Positions 1-11,876 of a stretch of DNA of 64,000 bases are shown piece by piece. Position numbers and translations under genes: made by a program. Numbering within the stretch: the stretch's first letter is position 1; each line of letters begins with the position of its first letter. This stretch comes from Lutjanus erythropterus (lineage: Eukaryota > Chordata > Actinopteri > Lutjaniformes > Lutjanidae), in the NCBI GenBank assembly GCA_020091685.1, contig CM034613.1, positions 9,694,474-9,758,473 of the forward strand, given 5' to 3'. The notes under the pieces were generated by a model. That model had not been told where the DNA came from and made no database searches. It worked only from the letters and a program-made list of their open reading frames with translations.

Positions 1-69
1 AACAACAGAGGTTTCAATTACACAATTAAAGCGTGACGAGCAAATTGAAACGTCAGTCTGTCTCTGTCC

Positions 70-73
<4 letters not shown>

Positions 74-129
<56 letters not shown>
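74..129. repeat. (CA)n microsatellite
   Basis: A pure CA run of 56 bp. Confidence 0.97.
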
Positions 130-130
<1 letters not shown>

Positions 131-939
131 CCTATACACACCATATGCTGTCCCAGCGTGACGCATTCACCACTTGCTTTAATTGCCTGCAAGTCCATTT
201 GAAGACGGTTAATGAGAAGCCAATTTAAGGAAAAAACACTAATTTGACTTTTGTTCACTTAAAGTTTGTGTCTGTTGTAAGTTTGATGATTTGAACTTAA
301 AATACTTTAAAATTTTAAGGAAAAAAAATCCTGTGCCATTTACTGATTTAAGATACACACTGCAAACATACTTAGAGCCCAAACTGCAAGAAATATATTG
401 ACTGTCTTCAATTAAACGCTGATTTCCAGCGACTTTATGTTTTTTTGCAATGATGCCATTCATTTCTGGTATAAGGTGGGTATTAAAAGGCGTGCAAACC
501 GGAGGGAAAATGTTGTAAATGTAAATTTCACACAAGCTCTTGCAGCAGAACACCTCAGCTCGAGGCAGAAAGCGCTTGACCTCATTCAACATGTTATGTA
601 AACAGCTGAGTGAGAGGAGAAAGTTTGAGCAGACAGATTTACAGCACAGACACACACTGACAAGTCCTGTCACAGCGGAGAAACACTCAATCTGAACAAA
701 GTGACAGAAATGGACCAACCTGAGAGAAAAGCCCGGTGCAGCAGCAGAAGATAACTCAAATAATAGAGTGTATGTAAACAGTCCGGAGAGTCCAAAGTGT
801 TGTAAAAATAAAAGCCAGTGAAGTGCGGACAGGAGGCTGAAGTCCGTGTTGACTGACTGAGACTCTGGAGGGTTTGTCCTGTCAGCTCCTCAATGAGCTT
901 GTTACTGAATAAAAAGCATTTTGTTCCTCACTCTCTCCT

Positions 940-1105
940 CACTGACCAGCCCGGTGTGTGTGTGTCTGTGTGTGTGTGTCTGTGTCCGGGCAGGCTGCCA
1001 TTCAAAAACCAGGAACTGGACTTTCCAAAGATCCGGACGGAGGCGGGGATGGATAAATCTGATTGGTTGAAGTATACTCCAGTGGGCGGAGCCAAAATAG
1101 ATAGC
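940..1105 (-). promoter_or_regulatory. CCAAT/GC-box cluster, possible promoter of a gene to the left
   Basis: On the minus strand GGCTCCGCCC (about 1084-1093) is followed by AACCAATCAG (about 1060-1069), then CCGCCTCCGTCCGG. The spacing resembles a TATA-less promoter facing left. No first coding exon is recognisable in the remaining 900 bp, so the target gene is unknown. Confidence 0.3.
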
Positions 1106-1489
1106 ATATTGAGTTGGATGAAATCACATGCACTTATCATAAAGAATAAAGCAGATTTCCATTATACATTAGTATTTATATGCAGTCTTTTTAAACTATT
1201 GACATCACAGATAGACAGTTTTATGAGTAGGCTAAATTTTAATTTTGCCAGCAAACAATGTAACATTTTGTTATTTCTTGGTCATGTCTAAAAAATGACC
1301 CCCAGACCCAAAAAAGATCTTATGAGAGTGATCATTTCAACCTACCCAGATTTTAACCACATCGTTTTCACATTATAAAAAGTTTGTTCAAGGTTCAAAC
1401 TTAAGAAACAATGCTTATAAATCTTGCAAGAGTTTTGCAAACCAAGGGTTCCCTTCCAGACACAACCCTAACGTTTTAGCTAGCTAGCA

Positions 1490-1940
1490 AACAATGTGTT
1501 TTATTATCTTATGAGCTAGCTAGCAAAAATGTAACACTTTGCTAATTTTTTAGCTAGCAAATAATGTAATGTTTTATTCACCTTTTAGCTTGCCGAGCAG
1601 AGCATAGTTCTGTGTGAAACCACTCAGTAAACTCTGTCTAACATGAGTCTGTCAGTTACATCTGGTAGTTAATGTTAGCAAAACGCTAGCAACTAGCTAG
1701 CTAATTGACAATCATTCATTATCTAGCATTTTGCTAACATTAGCTAACTTAACATGTGACTATTGTTTTTACAGTTCCTCCAGCAACATATTTAACCATC
1801 TTCATTTTTTTTTTCTTTTCAACATACACTTAAGTACAGGATACAGGACAAAGGAAAGTTGACGAGATTCTGCCGGGTACCAAACTAGCTCAACTGTTAT
1901 TAGAGTAAAAAAGAGCGGGACTTAGGAGGAGTCAATTGTC
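1490..1940. mobile_element. Fold-back element family 2, partial
   Basis: The GCTAGC-rich centre (1475-1760) is followed by the family right arm (ACAGGATACAGGACAAAGG, then GGGACTTAGGAGGAGTCAAT). The left arm is not recognisable. Confidence 0.55.
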
Positions 1941-3138
1941 CAGGATCTGTCTGGTCATTGTATTGCAGCATCAGTCACATTTTGCACAGATAGATGAGTT
2001 TGTGTGTACAGAAAATGAGTGTTTTTCAGGTTTACAGGTTTTACTGAGAACATGAGCAATGACTTGAAAGTGAAACAGCAGAATGGAATTCAGCCTCCAT
2101 CGTTCATTTTATTATTCACACCTGTGATTCTCCGACTGTGTCAAATCAAAAACTCCTTCCAGCTCCATGTCTGGGTGGATCCAGGCTCCAGAGTTTGGAC
2201 GGTGCTGCTCTGCAGGGCAGATGTTGCTCATTCTGAAGCAAACACCATCAGGAATCAAACAGACCATTTCAGAGCACTCTGTCTTTGTCTGTGTCAGTCA
2301 CCCAGAGAGACAGAGAGGTGGTCTGTGAATGATTTACATAACTACATGTTCTCCTTGTGTCCTCATGTGATTAGACTCTGATGAATATGGACTGAATGAT
2401 TCATTATGGCAGGTTGCCATGTTTGATCACAGATCATGTACCGCTTATATCTCATAATTATGAATGTCTTATATTTTACCACCCTTTAAATAAAAAGTGA
2501 CACATCAGAAAAAGCTGATGAGTCACAAAGACAAAATATCCTTGACCATTAATATCACTGACCCTTGCTTGAATTAGAGTATTGTCTCTAAACTCATCAC
2601 ATCACTTAAAACTCTTTATTACCATCATTAAAATGTCCTCTGGTTATATATATAGTTTCTATTTTATTGTACTTTTATTTGGTGTAATTGGTCACACAAC
2701 TTGGGTTTGGCAAGATCTTATTCTGTCATAACAGGCTTGATAAATTAAACACAAAACACAGAACAGAATAAAAGTTATTTTTATGGGAAGACATGATCCA
2801 AAAGACAAAACAATTAAAAAAAAAGTCAATTAATATCATGAAAAACAGTCAAATGAAGTATGTCAGAGTATAAGAAGACAAAAATTATGCAAATTCAAAA
2901 CTTTTTCTACCTCATTTACTTGTGTATTTTACTTGCATGTTTCAAAACGGCATCTCTTTTCTTTCCTTCTGTGACAAATCAATATGTGTTTATGGCAATT
3001 AATCTTATTTTTATTCATTTTACATATTAGATCACCCTGTTCCAGTATGACTGGAGGAAAAAGCTCATTTAATAGATACTAGCTGCTAAACATCAGGTTT
3101 CAGTGGAGAACCATTTCTTCTGTGAGTAAAAAAAAACG

Positions 3139-3375
3139 TAAGTCATTATAATAAGAAACTTTCTCAACATGAGTAGGTATCTTGAAATAATGAGATATTA
3201 TCCTAGTCACTATTTTAAGAAATCTAATCATTATTTATATGATACTAACACATTATTTTGCGAAACTATCTCATTATTTTTTAATTAATACTAAGTCATT
3301 ATTTTGAGTAACTAAGTCATTATTTTGAAATGCTAACATTTTTTGAAAAATGTCATTATTTTGAGAAAAGTTGTT
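3139..3375. repeat. Degenerate AT-rich tandem repeat
   Basis: The unit AACTAAGTCATTATTTTGAG is repeated with drift about eight times in the intergenic region. Confidence 0.65.
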
Positions 3376-3739
3376 CATTACAGGACCACACCGGTAGAAA
3401 TGTTCTTCCACAGGTTATCAGATCACTGACTGTCTGTGGTCACAGGATCGGCCTGTTGGACTGTTTAAATGTTTAAAAGTTTGGTCACCAGGAGCAGCTC
3501 AGACTGAGAACCAGACTCTCTCCTCTCCTCTGGGTCGATTTAGCCTATTTTATTCATAAGGGACGGACAAAGGCTGTTTGGGTAAAAAGGAAAAATCACC
3601 CAAAGTGTCGTTGGGGGAACCTCCACCAATTCATCCTAAAAAAAGAACTCGACTGTCCCTCCCCCATGTCCTGCCAAAAAAGAACAAGTCCATTCACCAC
3701 TCGTCACCATTCATCTCAATAGTCTGCTGAACGAGGACG

Positions 3740-4440
3740 TCATTACGCGCCAACAACATGCGTCGGCGTGGTCAAGTGCCACGCGCTCGGCCTCTCTTCC
3801 GTTAAGCAGATAAAAGGTGGCATCTGTCTTTATTGTGCGAGTAAATCCCCTCCGCCATTGACCGCAGACACTTCACATGTTGATGAGGCGCGGGACGTAT
3901 AGAACGGAGGCCCCCGCCGCTTTGTTCCCCCTGGGGGGAGACGTTATGCAAATCAAACAAACCGTTTGTGATTTCCATCTTAGTAGACAAATAATTATAG
4001 CATGTTGGTCAAACTGCCAGCAAAGGAGCCCGACTTTTGTTCCAAAGTTGGATGAAAAAGTGAAAAAACTGCTTGGACTTTCCAATATTCTGGAGACAAG
4101 TTCTTTTTTTTTCTCACATGGAAGATACAAGCTGGAGTGTTCTGGAAAATTCCCCAAAATTAAGCAGGCTTTACAAGCCTTATGCAAATGTTTAAGGCAA
4201 CTGGGAAACTCTTTACCAGACAGAAAAACAGAGGAAGAGGAAGGACAAGCCTTTGGTTTATCTAAAGTAATCAACAGCGAGGGTCAGATGATACTCTATT
4301 CAAAGCACTGGCTGAGTGGTGAAGGGGCCCCGGGGCTGATTTGCATAAAAGTCGTTGGAAAAGTTTTTTGTTATGGAGTGGTAAAGGTGTGTTCAATACA
4401 AACAGGAATGGGAAGGAGTCTAGTACACAAGACCCCGTAG
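3740..4440. promoter_or_regulatory. Octamer-motif cluster, possible enhancer
   Basis: Three POU octamers lie within 400 bp: ATGCAAAT at 3946-3953, ATGCAAAT at 4182-4189, and ATTTGCAT at 4339-4346. A CpG-rich stretch with GACGTCATTACGCGCC lies at about 3735-3755. A 187-codon frame crosses the region but has no recognisable protein character. The regulatory role is inferred from motif density only. Confidence 0.35.
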
Positions 4441-4621
4441 ATCACAATGAAACCAGTTTTTCCACTGCAGCTGTGACATTTGTCACTGTGGAACACTTTG
4501 GCTGGGTGACACAAACTCTTCTTGCAATATTTATAGAATATCATCATTGACACCGACAGTATTGTGTGCATGCAGAGGCCTACTGTCAGTTTATGGTCCA
4601 CTTTTCTGAAATTATATCACC

Positions 4622-5840
4622 TGTAGACTGGATTGCCCCAACAAAGATGAATTTAATCTGAGGCTAGGTCAAATCAGAGATCAGCAGAATTTGGTTCGAA
4701 ATACATTAATACAGATTTTAAGTTAAGCATAGCACTGTTGCACAGTTAAAAGCTAATCTCTGTCTAGTAATCCCAAACTGTTAACCTATGGCTCCCCTGT
4801 ACTCCTTAAAACACTGTATTGTTTGCTAGCTAGCTAAAGTTTAACAAAACATTGCATTTTTTGATAACTAGCCAAAAAGTTAACAACACACTGCATTGTT
4901 CGCTAGCTAAAAAGTTAAAATGTTGCATTATTTGCTAGCTAGTTAAAAAGTTAGAAAAATGTTACATCGTTTGATAACTAGCTAAAAAATTTAAATATTA
5001 CATTGTTTGCTTGCTTAAAGTTAACAGAAAGTTACACTGCTAGCTAGCTAAAATGCTGACATGTTACACTGTTTGCCAGCTAGCTAAAAAGTAAACAAAA
5101 TGTTACATTATTTGCTAACTTGCAAAAAGTTAATGTTATATTGTTTGCTAGCTTGCAAAAAACGTTAACAAAACATCACACTGTTTACCAGATAACTAAA
5201 AACTTAAAACATTATGTTTGCTAGCTAGCTAAAAAGTTAATTAGCCTAAGTTGTCTACTCATGATGCCTAAGAAGTTCTAATTTCTCCTCATCCGAGAAA
5301 AACTTGATGGCTAAATTAATTGAACAATATGGCCAAACAATTAAAAAATGGACAACAGCACAGTAAGGAAAAAAGAGACTGCCTGCAAGCAGCTTGCTGA
5401 CTGTTTTCATGGATCAACTGGAGTGAAAGGAAAGAGACACATCATGAAACTCAATTGGATTAAGTATGTCCCTAAACTATCTTCAAGAATGATTATTTTG
5501 CACAGTCCATCTAAAAAAGCAGCCAAAAGTTAAAAACTATCTTCAAGAATGATTATTTTGCACAGTCCATCTAAAAAAGCAGCCAAAAGTTAAACCTCCT
5601 GAAGTGTAAGTTTAAAGTTAATACTAGATCACATTTTAAATTGAAGTTTAAAGTTTTGGTGCAACAGAATTAAATTGAATCTGGGTTTAGATTAAAAACT
5701 AAACAGAGATTTAAAGACAGATTTAGATTTAATCATTCTAAAGTTTAATATAGTTTTAAAGTTTGGTGTAACACAATTTGAAGTCAAACAGCGATTTAAT
5801 CAGGTTAAAAATTTAATTGTGTGGGTGCAACCCAGCCTTT
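4622..5840. mobile_element. GGCTGGGTTGCACC-ended element with internal GCTAGC tandem repeat, copy 1
   Basis: The left end (GACTGGATTGCCCCAACAAA) and the reverse complement of the right end (AAAGGCTGGGTTGCACCCAC) form terminal inverted repeats. The interior from about 4815 to 5240 is a degenerate tandem array of roughly 40-bp units, TTTGCTAGCTAGCTAAAAAG followed by TTAAAACATTACATTG. It also contains the 60-bp duplication at 5475-5594. Similar elements lie at 17295-18124 and 42751-43235. Confidence 0.65.
5475..5594. repeat. Exact 60-bp tandem duplication
   Basis: The 60 bases starting ACTATCTTCAAGAATGATTA are repeated directly with no difference visible. This is either a very recent duplication or an assembly error. 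Confidence 0.9.
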
Positions 5841-6801
5841 ATGGTCAACCTGGACTTCACAGCAAAAGAACAAAGCACCTTTTAAACTCTTATAAAGAGG
5901 TTTAATGAAACTAATATGGGATAACAAAATTAGCACCAGAGTCCCGGATATATCCATACAAGACTTGACAACTTATCACCCTTTGATTGAGCATAGCTAA
6001 AGTCCAAAACCTTACTCCAGAGATTCCAACACTGCTTCCCATTTTCATATTGGAAAAAATAAATCTGCATGCGTCTAGAGGAAGACAACTTGAGCCAAAA
6101 ACAAATTACCGCTCAGTGCTGGAAGAGATCCTCCGTCTTCACCGTACTGTGGAACATCATTTTTCCTTTACAGGATACGTTGCATCACTCAGCTGGTTTA
6201 TGTGGGATTTTAAAGTGACAGAAAATCTCCATAATCTTGTCTTTAAGTAATTTAAATTCCATGCAAAAAGGGGTTGCAAGTGGACAAAAGTTATGTAACA
6301 TATATCCTGACTGGGAGCAGTTGTTTCCAGAACGTCATCCGATGATAAACTTTTCACTGATGCACCAACATTTGTGTCATATCTGACCCATTAGACAGGA
6401 ATGAAACAAATAATTAGAATCAAACACCAAAGACATAAAGATTTTTAGAGACATTAATTTGACTGTCATGTTTGGTTTATCATTAGCATTTTCCCCAAAA
6501 TATTTGCTCGAAACTCCTGAAAAAGTGGTAAGTTCAACTTTTGCCTTCTTGGTTCAGTAAAACACGCTAAATCACTCAGTATGTTTTAAACAAAGTGGTA
6601 TCAAATGATCTAACAGTGTCTAAAATGTTCCTTCAGTGTCGAAATTGTGATAGGATTTTTGTGGATTTCCAAAACAGCCAATTCAACAATTCCAACTACT
6701 TTACTCCAGAGCTTTAACTTGTCTCTCAGCTCTCTTTTATTGATCTTCACACGACTACTTCTGTCATTTTTTGGATGTATAACAGAAGACAAAACCATTA
6801 A

Positions 6802-7747
6802 AGCCACGTTTCCACCCAGAGTACCTGGAACTTTTCTTCCCTTCAGCTCTGTGAAGATTAGGCAAATTAAGCTGTTTCCACCCAATTTACCCAAAAACTT
6901 TAGTCCCTGGAACTTCCTTTCAAGGAACTAAAAGATTCTTTCAGTTGAGTGTTGTCTGTGTTTCCACCGTGGTCTAAAGATCTACGTGAAGATTAGGAAA
7001 ATTGATCAGCATTTCCACTCAAAGTACCCAGAGCTTTTAGTCCCAGGAAATTCCGTTCCAAGGAAATAAAAGTTTCATTCAGCCCATTGTTGTCTGCGTC
7101 TCCACTTCGTTGTAAATGCGTGCCGAGATTAGGAAAACTGAGCTGCATTTCCACCCAAAGTTGTAGGAACTTTTGGTCCCAGGAAATACTTTTCATGGTT
7201 CCTTGAGTACACTGTTGTCTGCGCTTCCATTGTGGTCCAAAGCCCCACTAAGATTAAACAAATTCAGCCATGTTTCCACCCAAAGTACACAGAACTTTTA
7301 GTTTCATTAACTATTTTTCAAGGAACTAAAACGTTAATTCAGTCTATTGTTGTCTGCACTTCCACTGTGGTCTAAAGACCTGTGAAGATTAGGCAAATTA
7401 GTCCACTGGTGTATGAAAAAGCAACAACTGCTTTTATTTGCTTTTATTAACTAAACATTTAGTGCTGCAAACTCCATCAACAGAAGTCTTGTACTTCTGG
7501 AAAGTGTCCCCACGATGGAAACACAGTAAGTTCTTGGTTCCTAGGGAAAGTTCCTGCGTTGGAAACTCAGCATTAGTTCGGCAATCTATGAAAAAGCAAC
7601 AGCTGTTTTTACACACCAAAGTTCCTGAACTTTTGGAGAAGTACAAGTATGAGCAGAGACTTTTTGCAATTAAACTAGTGCCCTTGGAACGTAATTTAGA
7701 CCCTAGTCCCTGCAGTGGTTCCTAGTTCCTGCAGTGGAAACATGGCT
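6802..7747. mobile_element. PIF/Harbinger-like MITE with internal tandem repeat
   Basis: The ends AGCCACGTTTCCA and GGAAACATGGCT form a terminal inverted repeat. Both are flanked by TAA (6799-6801, 7748-7750), the 3-bp duplication typical of PIF/Harbinger elements. Inside, a unit of about 127-140 bp containing TTTCCAC..GTGGTCTAAAG and AAGATTAGG recurs from about 6959, 7099, 7226 and 7360. No transposase is present. Confidence 0.7.
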
Positions 7748-9215
7748 TAAGATTCATCGTTACGAGGTGACAAACTATGGTAGATTGGAGAATTTAACGC
7801 AGTTACAGATGCCACATTTTATGAGTTTTATATCTGTTTATAATTTGGATGTACATTAAACTTAAATGTTTACCAATCTTTGTTCAGCATTTTCTATTTC
7901 AGCTATAAATTGTTCTTGCACTGTGTGTAACTGAGAGTGAAGAAAAAACAGAGTCAGATTCCTTGTATGTGTTCACATAGTTGGCCAATAAAGATTCTGA
8001 GGTGTTTGGCAAATCTGATGACATGGGAAAGTTTTGGTATTAGAATAAACACAAGAGATCCATCGCTTTAAAATATTTTTGGTATTTTTTTGGTATTACG
8101 CATTTTCAGTTTTGCTTGGTTACATTTCCAACTGTAAACAACCAAAAGACAGTTTCCCACTATATTAAGATTTTACAGGTCACAACGGAAAACAATCTCT
8201 TTTGCCTTTTTGTGAAGATGCAATCCATGAATTCCAGCAGTGCCCTGAAAACTCTCTGGGCCCCCCGAGTTTTTCTAATTTGACTCCACGGAGCAAAGAA
8301 AACTACATAAACACACACAAGTCTCTCACGTCTCTCATGTTTACAGCCCCATGCCCAGTATTGTGTAAACCCCCCCCCCACCTCACCCTCCTGCTCCGAG
8401 TTTACGAGATAGAATTTCAGTCGTCTCTCCTTTTCCGAACTCGTAAACGGTGTAATGAGTTTCATTTGCTTCGGCTACGTTGGGCTCAAACCGCTGAGGT
8501 GACCGCAGCAGTGTTCATAAAGATCACAGGGAATCCTCACACACGCACACACACACACACTGAACAGCTCACTTCTGTTCAGCACATGCCAGCTCTGACT
8601 GGTGACTCCTACATTTGGTGTGAATTTCCAGGCCATTAATTTAGGGAACATCACTTCTAAAGGAAACTGGCCGACATTTGTGGTTCCTCTTTCAAACGCT
8701 CTCCATTAAAGCCTCTATTAACCAGCCCACACTGCATAAATCACAGCTTAAAACGACGCTCAGACACATGACAACAACATGCTCTCCTGTCTTTTATTTC
8801 AACAAACGCCCGTGGTATGTACATCAAAACACGGAAACAGTTTAAAAAAAAAAAAAAAAAACGGCATAAAACATGAAAAGTAAAACAGTTTAAACAACTT
8901 CCTTTTCAATTCTAAAACAATCTGACGGATGAAGTTTTTTGTGCTACAACATTCTTGCACAAGATTTTATGTTTATCAGCAGTGAATATGAAGATTTTAG
9001 TGAAAGGACAGTGAGTTTACAGTTTTGTGAAAAATGTTGTCACATACAGTAAATATACAGTGATTTGGAGAAAACTTTTCTTTTTCTATCAGCAGCTTGT
9101 TAAAGATGCAAGGCAGGATTTTCTTTTAGTTTTCTTCAAGAAAAATAAAAATAAAATGACAAAAATTAAAAGAAGTATTAACAGTTCTTCAAAAGTAACC
9201 AGTGATGGATTTTAA

Positions 9216-9686
9216 TCCCACCCCCTTTTCACTTGGTGCTCCAATAACATTTGAGCAAACTTGGTACCTCATGCAATTTTCTTCTTTCCTGTTTCCTAGC
9301 AAAATCCTAGCTAACTAACTAGCCAATGAGTCATGTAGATTAACTAGCTTACTAGGTAGTATTAGGGAGCTAGCATTTTGCTAAAATTAGCTATCAGATG
9401 TAACTAGCAAGTTAATGACTAACGTATAGCTAGCTAGTTAGCTAGTGCTTTGCAAATATTAGCTTAACTTAAAAATTATGTGATTATATGTCACTTTTAC
9501 AGGTCCCACTGCTAAATCTTTTCACCCTCTTCAGTGTTTGTTTTTTTTTTTTCATAATAAATGAGCCTAACACATAGCATATCTAAGTACAGGAAACAGG
9601 AAAGGAGAAATTCGACTCAGGTACTAAGTGAGCTCAACTGTTAATGGAGTACAAAGTGAAAGGGGGAGGGACTTAGGAAGGGTCAG
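9216..9686. mobile_element. Fold-back element, family 2
   Basis: The left arm (CCACCCCCTTTTCACTTGG, then CTCCAATAACA, then TTTCCTGTTTCCT) is inverted in the right arm (AGGAAACAGGAAAGG, then CAACTGTTAATGGAG, then AAGTGAAAGGGGGAGG). The centre is rich in GCTAGC. Copies lie at 1490-1940 (right arm only), 54095-54704 and 60306-61362. Confidence 0.65.
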
Positions 9687-11063
9687 TTATGTAGGGTTTT
9701 TTTTTGTTTGTTTTTTAAATTAAATGTCCACTTTCTGGAGCTTTCAGCCACGTCTTGCAGAGGTAAGAAAGGTGGAGTTTGAGGCTGGGGAAACTGCCAG
9801 CATGCTGTTGAAAGCTGTATTATTTATATGGTCAAAAATGAACTTCAGCAATTACGTAATATGGTTCCAAACACTGGGACTGATTAAACCAATCTGTCTG
9901 ATTATTAGAGCAATCCGAAAAATGGCTCCAATTCATTTTTCAAACATTTATGTTTTCCACTTGTGTCAAAGCCCCACACGTCTCAGCTCCACTGGAGGAT
10001 CTAAAGAATCTGCTCTCTGTTCAGTTTGATGTGCAGCAATTAAAGCTGTGCAATGTGACTAATGTGCCACATCACAAACTCTACAGCTGGGGGGATCAAA
10101 CCAGATTTTTCTGTTTTCCAAACTTCTACTGACCTGGAAATAATCAGATGCACTTTGCATCTGCTTTTAGAATTGTTTCGGCATTTTAACGACCCACACG
10201 AAGACTGCAACTGGGATTTTTTAAAAATGTTTTCATCAGTGAACAACCACCTGCAAATAAGAATCGCTGTGTTTTTGTGATCTCAGAATGAGATGTTTAT
10301 ATCTGCACAGAGGGTGTGGGTCTTCTTCCCAGGAGGCCACCATGTTGCACCATGTTTCTACAGTGGCCCAGAATGGACAAACCAAACACCGACTCTAGAT
10401 GTGGACTTTTGCCCTTTTTTTCTTTTGCCAGTTTTGTGGCCACTGTAATGTAGACGCTCGGAAGAGGGGAGTGAAGCGAGTTGGTTGTAATCTGCAAACT
10501 CGCTGCAAGATGACACTAAATCCCACACACTGGTTCTTTACAGGCAACTAACCGTGGAGTTGATGCGTTTATTTTTTAACAGATGAACGGTTAATATTGC
10601 AGAATGTGTTCAGACGTTTTTTTACATTTTCTGTGTTTCCACTTTTTCCCAAAGATTCTTAAGGATTTCCATCAATGTTTTCAGTGTTAGATTGTGTAGT
10701 TGTGGATGTGGCACAATGAGACAAACAACTTTCAGCGACCTTTAAACACTTCAAGACTTGCAAAAGTAAAAAGTAGTGATTATTTTCGCAATTAACTGAT
10801 TAGTTGTTTGGCCTATAAAATGTTTACAATACTCAATATGATGTCCTCGACATTTTTTTTTGCCCACAACCCAACGATATATATGTTAATGTGGAAAGTT
10901 TTACTTTTTTTTACCTTACTTAAATTATTTAAATTACTAAAATGTATTATTTCTATTACTTAAAACCAATTAATGAATGACCAAAATGGCTGGTAAATAA
11001 TTTAATTGTCTAATCATTGTAGCTGAAAAACAATAGCAGTGCACACACCTCCAAATCTTGAAT

Positions 11064-11313
11064 AGAGCTGCAACATTTAGTCACTTAATTGATTAGTTGA
11101 TCAAAAGACAACTAGATATCAACTATTCTGATAACTGATTAATTGTTTCTGTTAGTTCCAGACTGTTGCTTAGACAAAAGAAGTCATTTGAAGATATCTC
11201 TCTGGGGCTTTGAGAAGTTTTTCAACATTTTACTGACTACAGGATTAATCAATTCATTGTGAAAATAACTGACAGATTAATCGATAATGGAAATAATCAT
11301 TAGTTGCAGCCTA
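11064..11313. mobile_element. MITE with AGAGCTGCAAC/GTTGCAGCCT ends
   Basis: It starts AGAGCTGCAACATTTAG and ends CATTAGTTGCAGCCT, with GATTAATC/GATTAGTTG motifs near both ends. It abuts a second copy that starts at 11315. Confidence 0.6.
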
Positions 11314-11347
11314 GAGCTGCAATGATTAGTTAAATTATTCAATTACC

Positions 11348-11442
11348 TGCGCCCCTTTCCTGTTACATCTTCAGCTGTCCTATCTCAATAAAGGCAAAAA
11401 GCCCAAAAAATAATCTTGAAAAAAAAAAAAAAAAAAAAAGAA
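11348..11442 (+). mobile_element. Short retro-inserted fragment with poly(A) tail and target duplication
   Basis: ATTCAATTACC occurs at 11337-11347 and again at 11443-11453. Between the copies is a 95-bp segment that contains AATAAAGGC and ends in a run of about 20 A residues. This is the signature of LINE-mediated insertion of a 5'-truncated transcript. Confidence 0.75.
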
Positions 11443-11547
11443 ATTCAATTACCCACTTGAAATTTGCAATTTAAAGACATCACTTTGCAGCTGTGGAAAA
11501 TTGTGATGAGCGTTTTTCACAGTTTTTTGACATTGTAAAGACTAAGC

Positions 11548-11876
11548 CAGGGGTTTTCAAAGTGTGAGACTGTGGGCCTCCTCTACAACAATGCAAATAC
11601 TGTTTGACAAAACTTCAGACCACCAAATATACAAAAAAAAAGGTTTGTCCAAAGGCATTTGCTAGTTTCTGACTGAGAAAGTGGGAAAAACTACAAAATT
11701 CCCCCAAACTACTGGATCTCTGAACTACCTCTTTACCAAATTACACACATTTAGATGATTCTGTGTGATCTCCTTTTGATAATCTATGTAATATTTTTTC
11801 ACTTCTGGTCACTGAGCCTCCCCTGAAACTGTTTGAGCCCCTCTGGGAGGCCCACCTCCCACTTTGAAAACCTCTG
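11548..11876. mobile_element. hAT-like MITE with CAGGGGTTTTCAAAGTG ends
   Basis: The left end CAGGGGTTTTCAAAGTGTG and right end CACTTTGAAAACCTCTG are inverted repeats. GTGGGCCTC near the left is mirrored by GAGGCCCAC near the right. No clean target duplication was seen. It is nested inside the 11315-11941 element. Confidence 0.65.

Noticed and set aside
239-718. 159-codon minus-strand open frame near the left edge
   Set aside because: No recognisable domain and no supporting splice or homology signal. It could be 5' untranslated sequence of a gene to the left, but this is unproven.
2010-2045. Minus-strand AACCTGAAAAAC (NLKN) as hdac8 terminal exon
   Set aside because: No AG acceptor at the required position two bases before the Asn codon.
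3877-4440. 187-codon plus-strand open frame
   Set aside because: No recognisable domain, an overlapping frame on the other strand, and sequence content more like regulatory DNA.
10085-10130. Alternative hdac8 terminal exon encoding ENLV-stop
   Set aside because: Phase fits, but the pyrimidine tract is poor and the C-terminus is short. The site at 12998-13020 matches NLK(H/N)VV with an excellent acceptor.
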